Below, one piece after another: positions 34,348 to 46,800 of a stretch of DNA of 64,000 nucleotides. This stretch comes from Voacanga thouarsii (lineage: Eukaryota > Streptophyta > Magnoliopsida > Gentianales > Apocynaceae): NCBI GenBank assembly GCA_026120185.1, contig JANUWF010001224.1, forward strand, positions 1,240,001 to 1,304,000, written 5' to 3'. A program made the translations under genes and the position numbers. Below the pieces are notes generated by a model. That model was not told where the DNA came from. It saw only the letters and a list, made by a program, of their open reading frames with translations, and made no database searches. How positions within the stretch are numbered: the first letter of the stretch is position 1; each line of letters opens with the position of its first letter.

Positions 34348-36250
34348 ATTAGAATGATATAATCGAATGGAAGAAGATGAACAAGAAGGGTGTTCTTGAC
34401 TTACCTTGTTGATGTTCTTGAGACCTTCAAGAAAAAGGTTAATTTCGATCCGCTTGAAAATTTTTGTTTGCGAGGTCTTGTGTTATAAATACCAGAAATG
34501 AGGTTTAGGGATTAAATGGAAGTGATTTGGAGTGTTTGAGAGTGATTGGAGGTGTTTAGAGTAGGGTTAGGCTTGAAAAGGGTTAGTGTGTGTTCTTGGT
34601 GTTCTTGGTGTTCTACGTGAAAATGGAGAGAATTTGGAAGAATGCTGCACGAATTTTAGTAGAAGGCTGGCCGAATGGTATGGAATGAGTGAGGGTTTCG
34701 GTTTTTAGCAAGAAGGAGAGAGGATGATCAGGTTTTTTTGAAATTTACATGGAGGAAATAGTGGAGAGGTTTAAGGTAAGTGGTTAGCTATAGTGTTTTG
34801 ATCAAGAGAGGTTTCTATGTCTTTCAATGGTGCCGGCTGAACATGGAGTTTTTCCTGAAATGATTGAAGGTTAATGTTGCTCAAGGCTGGCCAAAATTCA
34901 GTCCATGAAGGCAGAGAAAATTCTAGTTAATTAGCCTAATGCAAGAGTGATTTTAATGGAGTAAAATGCTGAAATTATTTGAAGTTCAAAAGAGTTTGAA
35001 TGGAGTGATCTTAGGAGTGTTTTGTGGTGCAGCTATGGAGTCCTTATGCTCAAGGTAAGAGTGGGGTTTATGGTGTTCAGTCTACAGCTGAGCAAGTTCA
35101 ATTTTTACAGAGGTTGAAGATGTTTTTCGGCCTTAGACTAGAAGGAAGCAAGGCTGGAAAATTCTGGTTTCAAGTTGTTCAGAATTTTCGATGATTGCAG
35201 AATTTTTTGTGCAGAATTTTGCACACTCTTAGCTCGATTTTCAGAGGTTCTTCTGGGGTGTTTGAGAGTCTTCCAAGGTTGGTTTTTCAGCCTTATTTGT
35301 GGACAAATACAGAAGAGATTTGCTGGCTTGAAGGTGAACTAAAAACAGCTTCATTTCCTTGATTGCAAGCTGCGAAATGCCCAGTTTTTTTTCTGGTTTG
35401 GTGCTGTTTTGTGTAGTCTGAAATTTGCACAGTTTTTCCAACTTCCAAGCCACATGAAATGACCATTTTCTTGGCAGAAAATGAATGGGATTATGGCCTG
35501 AATTTTCGAAGAAAGGGTCTGCAACAATTCTGGAAAATTTCTAGATTTCTTTCCACTAAAGTATGAACAACATGAAGGTAGATTTGAAGGTTCTTTCATG
35601 GTGATTGATTTTCTCTTGGAACCCTTCCTATTTACCCTCCTATTTTCGGCCAACTCCCTAACCCCCAAAGCTGATTTTTGAAATTCAAGGAGAAGGAATT
35701 ATCCCAGAATTTTTTTGGAATTCAAGAGAAGAGATTTAATGGATTTAAATTATAAAGATGTTAGGACAAGCTAGAGGTAATAAATAGGACAAGAATTCCT
35801 CTAGAATTCTTTTTAGGACATGAGGATAAGATTAGGACATTCTCTTCATGTCTCCCCTAAGACAACATTCCTATTTTTATGGAATGCAAGAAAACAAAAA
35901 TTCAAACTTAATGAAGATAATCATGATAAAACTTAAATGATGGGATTTGAACTCATGACCTTAGAAATTAATTCACCAAGCTCTAACCACTAAACCACAC
36001 TAACTCTTGTTCTTCTTTCCTCACCCACATATTTTTCTTATCTACTCCTCAAGTTATCTCCCTAATCTGACCTCAAGCAAAATTACCATTTTACCCCTCC
36101 TACTCAATAAGCATCACCAAGTATTTAAACCTATAATCCATGATTCTAAAGCACATAAAATCATTCAAAAACATATATATTCATACAAAATAATATGGTA
36201 TGCATTCCCGACCCCCTTACTCTAGGGTTGGTTTTAGGTGGGGTTTCACA
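32058..36250 (-). repeat. Solo LTR S (Tekay-type family, same as B)
   Basis: A complete minus-strand LTR of 4,193 bp, from TGTAACACCCC to GGGGTTTCACA, with a perfect 5 bp duplication on both sides and no internal sequence. This is the product of recombination between the two LTRs of a former full element. It is clearly diverged from the LTRs of B. It keeps a (GA)n tract (34296-34345), the palindrome (32836-32847), the splice-like pair (33116 and 32321) and the tRNA-like segment. Confidence 0.93.
35942..35997 (-). promoter_or_regulatory. tRNA-like segment in solo LTR S
   Basis: On the minus strand the A-box-like TGGTTTAGTGG (35987-35997) and the B-box-like AGTTCAAATCCC (35942-35953). This copy has the best B-box, and its D-arm GTTT/GAGC can pair over 4 bp with wobbles. 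Confidence 0.5.
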
Positions 36251-36255
36251 GCTCC

Positions 36256-36727
36256 CTTAGAGAAGACCTATAATCATTTGGAAACTGGCTTCTACTTAAA
36301 ATCAACTACTTCGAGCTCATCCATTAAGTTTTGAGAAAGTTTTGCATCCCTTTGGAAGTTTTATCCTTATCTTCTTAAGATAAAATGTTAAATTTGGTCA
36401 TATAGTAAACTCCATTTACAAATATATGCCAACATATGCACCATGTGCTAGACTTTTAGTCCATCTAGTGCATCCGGCCAGAGCACGTTATATTAAGCTC
36501 ATGCATACCTAGCTAAGTCTATCTATCTCGTATAACTCTCGGTCATCGTTTAAAAAAATAGATTAAAGTTTGGAGTTGAACTGTCATCCTTACTTTTTGC
36601 CTATATAGCCAAGTTGTATATTCCACTGGCAACATATACGCTAGGTTTTTTCATCAAAATCCTAGTACCAACGTCCTATAGCTAAACACTTTAGTTATGA
36701 TTATGTCCATCTCTTAGTCTTATAATG
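36256..36727 (-). other. LTR-like flank of solo LTR S (right part)
   Basis: Continuation of 31801-32057. No coding signal and no recognised family. Confidence 0.3.
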
Positions 36728-37259
36728 TGATACCCCGATCCTACATGATATTTTGATAATAAGTTCAAATGGTGTATAAGGAAAGACCTAAATACCTATT
36801 GTCAACTTGGGATATCCATTTTGGTCCAACGAGTATGGCGACTAAGTACTTGATCATTAGTGCAGCTAGGCCCATTTTTACCTTCTTGGATCTGTGGGTT
36901 TAAGCCATGATATTTGATATCAGAACAGATAATCGGCCTCCAGAATGAGAACTAAGTGCTACATCGTGTGCAATGAGAGCCACCCCTAAAATCTCATGCC
37001 ACCTGGTTAGTCTTATGTTTAGACTGTAAGTTTGGGCCTAATGAGGATGCTTGGACCTAAAAGAGGCATGTATATGATACCCTGATCCCGCATAGGATTC
37101 TGATGATAAGTCTGAACGGTATATAATGATAGGTTTAAGTACCCATTGTCAAATTGGAATATCTATTTTAGTTCAGTGAGGACAGCGACCAAGTAGTTGA
37201 CAGTGGATGCTGCCAGATCTATTATCGTGATCCCGAACCCACGAGTATGGGGTGTAATA
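36728..37259 (+). mobile_element. Possible TRIM (small non-coding LTR element)
   Basis: Two direct repeats that start TGATACCC at 36728 and 37075 are similar over about 180 bp (shared words include 'attgtcaa' and 'cgac-aagta'). After the first repeat, TGATATCAGAAC (36915-36926) resembles a Met primer-binding site. Before the second, a purine-rich 'aaaagaggcatgta' could be a worn polypurine tract. There is no coding capacity. The borders of the second repeat are blurred. Confidence 0.45.
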
Positions 37260-37313
37260 AATAGCCTTTGGCATATGGGTGTGATAAATAGCCTTTGGCA
37301 TATGGGTGTGATA
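37258..37313 (+). repeat. Tandem repeat, 27 bp unit
   Basis: Two adjacent perfect copies of a 27 bp unit (ataaatagcctttggcatat plus gggtgtg), preceded by a partial third. Confidence 0.8.
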
Positions 37314-38440
37314 CGTAAATTTTGGGTGTATCAAAATTATTAAATTTAAATCCATTCCTTGCCAAGTTTTAATTACAATATTAATCCCAAATTATATATA
37401 CGAACAAATATACTCATCGCAAGCATATTATAGGGAATTAACGAGTATTGATCCTCAAAGGAACAAGTACACACTAATCATTTTTCCTTCATTATTTAAC
37501 CGACCTAATAAAATGATTGTACAACTCAAGGATGTACGATATACAATTTAGACAACTATCCTAGAAGACATGGCAATGAATCATTTAGTAACAATCTCAA
37601 TTAAACATCATCTTAGTATCATGAAGGAATTAAAATAGAGTCCAATCATTTTCCAAGTCATAAACTCACTATTTTATGATTAAATTAGCAGATTTTCTAA
37701 TCAAACAAACATAACTAAAAAGATGCATTAAACACATCCTTCAACAATTATCCCTATACCCTAGGCGATAATAAATATGAAATTAGCTAATAACCCTATA
37801 CTCTACGAGAAATTAACTAATATTTGATTATTTTAGTTCTTTGTCTTAACTTCATTTCCCAAATCAATTAGCAGTAAATATACCTTCATCAACTATTCCA
37901 CAATTACAAGTAATCAAATACCAAAAATAATAAAAAATTGATTAAATATCTAAATTAATCCAAAAATCCTGAATTCCAAAATAATGTCAAATTACAGTGA
38001 AAAACATTAATTACATCATTATTTTAGAAAAAGAAAATAAAGGTAAAAGAAAGAACTTATAGACAAGCCCTCCCTCTTCTCTTTAAAAACCTTCTTAAAT
38101 AATGCCCCTTGATTGATGAATCCCCTGTTCTTGTGATTGATTGACAACTTTAATCCTAGGATTCACACCTTTGTCTTATGTTTTTCATGTTTAAATAGGC
38201 TCCCAAGAGGCCAAAATTCGATCTCTAAGAGTTCTGGGCCGAGTAGAGATTGAAAAATACCAAAATTCTTGGAAAATTACCAAAATGGCACGTGAATGGA
38301 AAAATTCGCCGATATTAGGCAGACCAGGGCTAGCGTCGACTCTGTTTGGCACGCTCGGCACCGGCCGTGCTTTGGTCGGCCCAGTCATGCTCTGTTTTTT
38401 AGACGAAGTTTCCCCTGTTTCTCCAGAATGGGGTCGACAC
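37312..38440 (-). repeat. LTR-like dispersed repeat, minus copy
   Basis: Inverted homologue of 26690-27868, colinear over about 1.1 kb by eye but well diverged. The outer part (38,280-38,440) is GC-richer, with repeated 'ggc..gtgcc' and 'gtcgac' words that match the 'tcggtgctggtcc' area near 26,705. Confidence 0.55.
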
Positions 38441-38633
38441 CAGCCATGCTCTGACGACGATGGAATATTTCATTTTTTCATCGTTTTTTTCAATAAAAAG
38501 TTAAAATATATTTCCAATGGTAAAATATCAAATGTGAAGGAATTGGCTAATTATTGCTCCAAATGTATCACAAAACATCCTCAAAGAATTAGAAAAATAT
38601 AGATGAATTCTACCCCTATCAGGGTGATCTAAG
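38441..38633. other. Unassigned spacer
   Basis: AT-rich, no feature recognised. Confidence 0.4.
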
Positions 38634-40243
38634 TATTAGATTTTAATCAAGCAATATAATTTATGTGCAATAGAAAATTAAAACAAAATCCACTTAAAGA
38701 GTCACTTGTATGAAATTAAATGGGTAGAGGAGAAAATTTTCGTTACTTGAAAAACGCAGCTTTTAAAGTTTTTTGTCCCCGTGAAATTCCTCAAAAAAAT
38801 TGTTCAAACCTTAAACCATCAAAATTCCAAGAATAGAAATTTCTCTCACAGTATCCATATGAGGACGTACTCAAGAAACTAACACCAAGAATTCTATGCT
38901 AGAAGAATACTTGTGGCTATGGGAATTTTACTATCAGATGAGAAGAAACCAAAGAAAAAAGGGTTTCTATATTAATTAATTCTTTCACAAAAAGATGATG
39001 GCTTCTATCTCTTTTTATCTAGAAAAATAACTGCCTTTTTAAAAAAAGAAAAAACATTGCGTCTCTTTTCTTTCCTAAACCTTTTAGGAAATCAACATAA
39101 CAGAGCCCAATTTTCCTTTTTTCCACTATGGGCTTGAGTTTCAAAAAATTTCAATTAGGTCTTGGAGTTAAAACAGGTTTATAATTCACTAACAAAGGAT
39201 TTAATAATTGAAATTTCACCCAATTAATTATAATACTTTATAATTAGCCTATAATAATTAAATTTTTCACAAATTAACTTATAATATTATCATATAATAT
39301 CTTAGGTACCAAATTTTCATTATGTGTGATCTATTAGATTTTCTAGTCTATTGGTAGTAAAATATGAATTAATTCTAATCACTATAGAATTAATAAGCTT
39401 TAGTAATTAGAATTAACATATTAATTCTAATTAGAGTATGGAATTAATGCCAACTCTCTCTAGAATATAATGAATTCTAGCTCGAATTATTAGTACTTGT
39501 TCCAGAATCCATTATTCAACATGTGTATCATTTGGAACTTTTTCCAATACATAGTTCTCTTAGCCAAAGACTTCTTGAGTAATGATTCCCTACATGCGGT
39601 CATGAGATATATGCCTATACTATTAGGAGTGATTAATCTTTAATTGATTCTCTCAACTACTTTCATTTGCTTTACATTGTACCCAATATCCATCGCATAG
39701 GCAGTCCCAATGAGACTCCAAAGATTAGAATCAAAGTATAATGTTTAGTAAATAAAGTACCTTGGAGATCTTAAGTCTAAGGATACTTATACATTTGTTA
39801 TAATGAGATTCTATCACTGGCACTAAATAGTTATCCATATGATTATCTCACAATTAGGTCATCCAATATACTTGTTCAAGTAACAAAACATTCACATGTT
39901 AACTTTGAGTATCACAATACTCACGAATGTGAGAACTATCACTTGATCCTATCAAGAAGTATAACACGTGTTAGTCTTAGCGTATTAATAATGTTCCATC
40001 TTATTAATACTATGATTATGGATTATTTAAGCACAAATATTGCATAGTGTAGTAGAAATATCATATTATGATCTTTATCATAATTTTTTTAACACTGTAT
40101 ATATTGTGCTAAGGATTTTTATCTATCAGTTTTATACACATATGCATATGAAACTAAGAAATTAAATAATAAAGAATGCCTTTGTTAAATAAATTTGCAA
40201 AATACATTGTGCAAATGGATTGGTTCTATGGCATAACCTAATA
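38634..40243 (-). repeat. 3' LTR of copia element X (non-canonical TA...TA ends)
   Basis: A minus-strand LTR of 1,610 bp. On its own strand it starts TATTAGGTTATGCC right after a purine-rich tract (AAGTGGAAGAT) and ends ATCTAATA. It is colinear with the plus-strand LTR at 43480-49116. Starting TATTA and ending TAATA, it lacks the usual TG...CA ends; see the findings. Confidence 0.75.
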
Positions 40244-40250
40244 ATCTTCC

Positions 40251-43200
40251 ACTTGCATTAAGCCTAATTATTCATGCATCAAATACCAAATTACTGAATA
40301 TGACCATTATACTCTTCTAGGTAGTGCCTTAGTAAGTGGATCGGCTATGTTCTGATCAGTAGGAACTCTCTCTATCTTTACATCTCTCCTCTCAATGATT
40401 TCACGAATCAAGTGCTAACACCTAAGTACATGCTTGGATCGTTAATGAGACCGTAGTCCCTTTGCTTGTGTACTGACTCTATTATTACAATACAAGGGTA
40501 CTGAATGAATAATGTTAGGTACCGCTCTTAGTTCCATTATGAACTTCTTGATCTACATTGCCTTCTTAGCTACTTCAAAAGCCACAATGCATTCAGCTTC
40601 AGTGGTTAAGTCAGCAATTGTATCTTATTTGGAACTTTTCCAACTAATTGCCCCATTGCCAAAAGTGAACATGTAGCCAGATTTAGATTTATAGTCATCC
40701 TTATCAGATTGGAAACTGGCTTCAGTATACCCTTTGACTTTAAGTCACCTTCTCCATTTACTAAAAATACATCTTTATTTCTTCTTAAGTACTTAAGGAT
40801 ATTCTTGGTAGCCACCTAATGATCTTCTCCAAGGTTAGATTAGTATCTATTCATCAAGCTAAGAGTATAAGATATATCGAGCCCAGTATATATTACAGTA
40901 TACATGATAGATCCAATTGCCAAAGCATATAGTATTCTACTCATATGATCCCTTTCATCTTATGTTTTAAAACACAGATTTTTGAAATGCTTATCTCATA
41001 GGTTATGGGTAAAAATCCCCTTTTGGATTGATCCATATTAAACTTCTTTAGTACTTTGTCTATATAGGTAGACTGTGAAAGACCAAGCACCTCTTTGATC
41101 TATATCTATAGATCCTTATTCTCAAAATAAAAGTTACTTATCAAAGGCCTTTCATGGAGAATTTTTTAGATAACTAAATCTTGATAGATTGACGAGTAGA
41201 GATATCATTTTCTATTAGCAATATGTCATCTACATATGGTAATAGAAAAATAATTGCACCCCCCCTAACCTTCTTCTACACACAATGTTCATACATATTT
41301 TGTGTGAAACCAAATTCTTTAATTATTTCATCAAAACAAATGTTCTAACTCCTAGAAATTTACTTTAGTCCATAAATGAACTTTTGCAACTTCACACTTT
41401 AGTATGATCCTTCAATGTAAAACCCTCAGGTTGTGGCATGTGCACTTCATTAGTCAGATTTCTATTAAAGAAAGCTATTTTCACATCTATTTACCAAATC
41501 TTAGTCATAATGAGTTGCAAGTAATAGAAGTATTCTTATAGATTTCAGCATTGCTACAGGTGAAAAAGTTTCGTCATAGCTAGTACCTTATTATTGATGA
41601 TAACCTTTGGCAACCAATCATGCCTTGTAGGGAATAACTTTATCATCCATGTTGGTTTTCTTCTTGAAAACCTATGTACACCCTATTGGTTTTATCCCTT
41701 CAGGTGGATCAACTAAAGTCCAAACTTAGTTGTCATACATGGAATCTACTTTTGACTTCATGGCCTCAAGCAGTTTGTCAGATTTTAAGCTTTTTAAAAC
41801 TTCTTTATAAATAGTAGGCTCATCTTCTTCTATAAGCAATACGTCATTGTGGTCACAAATAAGAAATCCATACTCTCAGGCGCCAAAGGTGTTCAACTTG
41901 ACCTACGAGATTCTTGTTTATTTAAATGTTCGTCTATCTTGTCAATAGACTTGAGATGAACCAATTGGTCATTATTTGTTTGTTCTTCTTGAACTTTACT
42001 AAGTTCAATTTTACTCCCACTATCTCTTTTAAGCATAATTCATTCTCTAAGAAAACTGCATACTTTGAAACAAATACTTTATTTTTAGAAGGAAGATAGA
42101 AATAATATATGTGGGATTCTTTTAGATATCCAACAAATAAATATTTATCAAACTTATTTTTTAATTTGTCTGATTTTGTCCTCTTCATATAAGCAAGATA
42201 TCTCTAAATTCTCAAGTAAGCAAATTTTAGTCTCTTAACAAAAAATAACTCATATAGGGTTGTATCAACTATTTTTTTATGGAACTCTATTTAAAATATA
42301 AATAAAAGCCTCTAGTGCATATCCCCAAAATGATTTGGGTAATTCCACAAAGGCTATCATGGTTTTGAACCATATATAGTAGGGTTCAATTCCTTCTTTC
42401 GAATACACCATTATGCTGAGGTGTATATGGTGGAATCCATTGAGATGATATCTCATTATCTCTAAGATAATTTTGAAACTCTTGGTTCAAAGTATTCACC
42501 TCCTTGATCGAATCTTAAAGTTTTAATACTTTTACCAAATTATTTTTCTACTTTATTCCTAATTTTTCTGAACTTATCAAAGGTTTCAGATTGTATTTCA
42601 TTAAATACAAATACCCAAATTGAGAATAATCATCGATAAAAGTTTTGAAGTATTGATAACCCTTTCTTACTTGCAATGTCATTAGTCTACACACATCACT
42701 ATATATTAGTTCCAATAATTATTTAACCTTTTTTCCTTTCTTAGAAAAAGAGGCCTTGGTCATTTTACCAAGTAAATATGATTCATATATATCATATAAT
42801 ACATAATCAAACTATGCTAAGTTGCTAAACTTATGTAACATAGAAATGCAATTCTCATTTACATGGCCAAAACGACAATGCCATAAGTAAGATGGGTTCG
42901 TGCTATCTTTTCTTTGTTTCTTATTGTTTATGTTGAGAATTTCATTTTCCTTGTCTAGAACATACAAACCATTCATCAACATTGCATTACCATAATAGAT
43001 ATCATTTAATAAAAAAGAATAACTTTTATTTTAAAAAATTAAATGAAATCCAACTATGTCTAAACAAGCAACTGAGATAATGTTTTTTTAATAAAACTGG
43101 AACATAACAACAATTTGTAAGTTTTAGAATGAATTCGGAAGGTAATTGTAGAAGATAATTCCCTATAGCAAGTGTAGCAATCTTTGCTCCATTTGCAGCA

Positions 43201-43479
43201 TGTATGTCTACATCACTTTTCTCTAACTTCCTACTACTCTTTAGCCCTTACAAATTATTGCACAAATGAGATTCACATCCGGTATCTAATACATAGCAAG
43301 AGTAGAAGTAAAAGTTCTTGCAAACTTCTTCTTCTTCTTTATTTTTTTCCTTTAGTGACTCCAAATAACCCTTGCAGTTGTGCTTCTAATAACCAATCTT
43401 ACCACAATAATGACATAAGTTTTTGGTAGCTATCTTCTTCTTCTGAACTTTACCTTTTAGCTTAGTTGGATTTTTTTTC
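40251..43479 (-). pseudogene. pol and gag C-terminus of copia element X
   Basis: Minus strand, from 43,479 down. A gag tail has the zinc knuckle CHYCGKIGY-KHNC near 43,385-43,430. Integrase follows; its C-terminal part at 41,934-42,188 reads KSDKLKNKFDKYLFVGYLKE. The reverse transcriptase carries PYKA-LVAKGYHQ near 41,600-41,625, SYDETFSPVA near 41,560-41,590 and the catalytic box PYVDDILL at about 41,220-41,245. RNase H starts near 40,815 (KNILKYLRRNKD). The order is Ty1/copia. The frame is broken by many stops and shifts. It joins the 3' LTR at about 40,250. Confidence 0.82.
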
Positions 43480-43889
43480 TATTAAGATTTTGCTTTAGAA
43501 GCAATCATTTGTACAATGTATGTTGCATATTTAATCAATAAAAGATATTCTTTATCTTTCAATTTCCTTATTTCATATGTGTATATGCATAAAACTGATA
43601 GATAAAGTTCCTAGTATAATGTACAGTGTTAAGAAAATTGTGATAAAAATCAAAATGTGATATTTCTACTACACCATGCAGTACTTGTACTTAAACTATC
43701 CCTAGTTATAGTATTAATGTGATAGGACATCATTAATGTGCAAAGACTAGCACATGTTATACTTCTTAATTAGATCAAGTAGTGGTTCTCACATATGTGA
43801 GTATTATGATACTCAAAGTTAATATATAGATCCTTGTTATATGAATAATTACATTGAATAACCTAACTATGAGATAATCACATGGATAA

Positions 43890-46800
43890 TGTAACACCCC
43901 TACTAAAGGTAACAGTGGAAGCATACCAATATTGGCTGTTGCCCCGCCTAGATACCCAGACAAGGGGTCTTTATAACGAATAATCAACATAGTATATAAG
44001 GTCCAAAGAGGAGACATCCGGACCTATTCTGTTGTTACTGTGGTATCGTTCTCTATCCGTAAGTTCTTCCAATTCCGGATCCTACAAAAAAAAGTAAGAT
44101 AAAAGACACGTATGAGTGAAAAATCACCCAGTGAGTCCCGTGTATGTACCAGTGTTTCCCTTAAAAAAGAGTCAATTTTCAAAATCTTTGCCGAAGTAAA
44201 TTATATAGCAGGGAAATAGCAGTGATTGATAAATTCAGGTCATTTTATCATATACGTTCAAAAAATAGTAATTTTCAAACACATGGCCCCCAATTCAATA
44301 AATGCAGGTTCTTCCCCATCTAGAAGTGTGACCCGCGTGCAAAGTTCAAAGAACTTCGCCTTCGGCTACACGGTCTCTTGTGCCAGGGACTACGCCTTAC
44401 AACACGTCACCCGTGTCATGCCGGAAGGGTGAGCAGCGTACCAATGTACCTCACCGTGCACTTAGGGATCTTTTACTTGCCACCATAAGTCAGGGGTCCT
44501 AATCCTAATGTCAATTACCATCAAGGTGGCAAGGGGTTGAACACATCGAGTGTCCCCGCTCGGTCTTATGTGAACAACCCACCAATCATAATCAACAGGC
44601 AATTGCCGGGCTCACAACGACTAGCCAGGGACAACTCATCACAATGTCATGTCACTCTGTTTGGAGTAAGACAATCCCCAAAACTAATCAAGTTACTTGG
44701 GGTCGTCTATCTCTAACATAGGCTAGTACAAAGATCAAAGTCCCTGTTGAGTACTCAACGCAACAATACTAACCCCATCTGACTGATCAGGCCAGAGGGT
44801 CATCTGATCCTGCAGGATTTCCAAATCAAAACATTTCTTATTTTCTGGGGCCATACTTGATCACAAAATTCTTTTTCCAAGGGTATTCGGGTCATTTCAC
44901 CCATGCCAGATTCCAAAAGACTTATTGAGGGTATCCGGGTCATTTTACCCTTACCCGATTTGAAAAATATTCACAAAAGTTCTAATAAGGATATTTCAGT
45001 CATTTACCAAATACCCGAGTTCCAAGAGTTTTCATAAAATATTCCAATAAGGATAGTTGGATTATTCTCCAAATACTTGATTCCAAAATTTACCATTTTT
45101 CAGAAATCCCAAATATTTAATCTGAAAAGGACTAAATTCACAAATTCGTGTTTTAAACATCCAGAAAGGTTTCCAAGTTGAATATGAAATTTATTCGAGT
45201 CCGAAATAGCATAAAAGCAAATGTTGCTCATGTAAACATTAAACATATTCGAGGATTTCCAAAATGGCATAAAACATAACATTTCATATAAAATCAAAGC
45301 ACACTAGCCTTTAAAAAGGTTTAGAAATCAATGGGACTCACCTCGTGTCCTAAGCCTCTCATTCCATTCACGACCGTCTAACCTCCGTTCCTACCGTATT
45401 TGACATTTCGTTAGCTATTTGTCGCTAAACCTACACCAAATATTGTTTTCGGGTTAATTGGTGTTTGACCAAAAAATAGGCATCGAGTAGCCGACGTGTC
45501 CGACGGTTAGCCGACGTTTAACCGTCGTTTAGCCGTTAGGGCCGACGGTTAGCGATGCTTAAGAAAAACGTTCAACTTTCGTTCGCATCGTTTTTCTATC
45601 GTTTGATCAATTATTTCATTTTCCTTTTTCCACATCCTTCCTCACTTCATAAACAAGGGATTCACTTCATGTTTCCCTAATTGTTTTGTCCAAAATCACA
45701 TAATTAATCACCCTTAAGTCCATTCATTTTCGGACTACTTTTCTGGAATTTCACTAGTTTGACACATCATTTTGTTTTGCACATAACTTTTAATTTACAG
45801 CTCCGATTTGGCTCCATGATATACCAAAATGACCGTGAGACTCTTAAATTTAATTCAGTATAGGACATTTTTAGGTTTCTGGTTCCAGAATCACGGAACT
45901 GGGCAAAAACAGCCTCAGTAGTTTTGACTTAGTTTCACTATTCATTCTTTCCTTAACATTCTGCAATTTTCCAGTTTGACACCCTAACTTGTTTTGCTCA
46001 TAACTTTTAATCCACAAATCCAAATGATGTCAAAGCAATTGTAAAATATCCTTAAGACATTCATTTACTAGTTCCAATTCATGGAGTACCAATTCTATTG
46101 CCCATTCTGTTCAGTTTTGCACACAAAGTTCTAGTAGTAAAAATCCCGTAACTGATTTGGCACCTTTTACTATTTTCACCATAACTTTTGATCTGTAAAT
46201 CCGATTAACGTCAAACTTGTTCTAAAATGTCTCTACAATCCTTATATACAAATATATATGCCTGATTAGTTCAAATCTAGAAATGTTACATATTTACTGA
46301 ACATAAAACCTCCCAGAATTTTCTGCACACAAGGACAGCTTTCAGACAACTTCACCTAAATATCACACATAAGCTTCTCACAATATATATACCAAAATGA
46401 TCTCCATGCTTTATATAATAACTTTACTTCAAGTAAGGTAGATCTTTACCTTTTCTTTGCTGCGTTTGGAGGCTGGACAGTCCAAGCATCTTCTTGCTTT
46501 TCTCTCTCTCTTTCTCTCCTCTCTATTTCCGGTTTCTCCCTCTCTTTCTTCTCTATTTCCTTTTCTTTTCTCTTCTCCCTTTTCTCTCTTGTTTGCTCCG
46601 AAATTTTGGCTATCTAAAGCCATTTTAGTTGGCCTTCATGGCCTATTTATAGATGTTAGAAGGCTTGTATAGGAAGCTTTGCTTATGTAATGCCTTACAT
46701 CACATGCTTTTGTCATGGCTTATGTAGGACTCTTGAGTAGGAAGCTTTGAAATGTAGTTGGTACACATGGAATGATGAACCACAATTTCTAGAAAGCTTT

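Noticed and set aside
36728..37259. Cassandra-type TRIM with 5S rRNA
   Set aside because: No 5S-like A-box, intermediate element or C-box sequence was found in the repeats.
37258..37313. CRISPR-like array
   Set aside because: Only two adjacent perfect units with no spacers, in a plant repeat region.
38285..38602. 105-codon ORF with Gly/Pro-rich start
   Set aside because: It lies in the inverted LTR-like repeat; the homologous stretch near 26.7 kb does not keep the frame.
46429..46672. Opposing ORFs rich in Arg/Glu and Ser/Leu in LTR G
   Set aside because: They come from a CT-rich simple stretch within a solo LTR.
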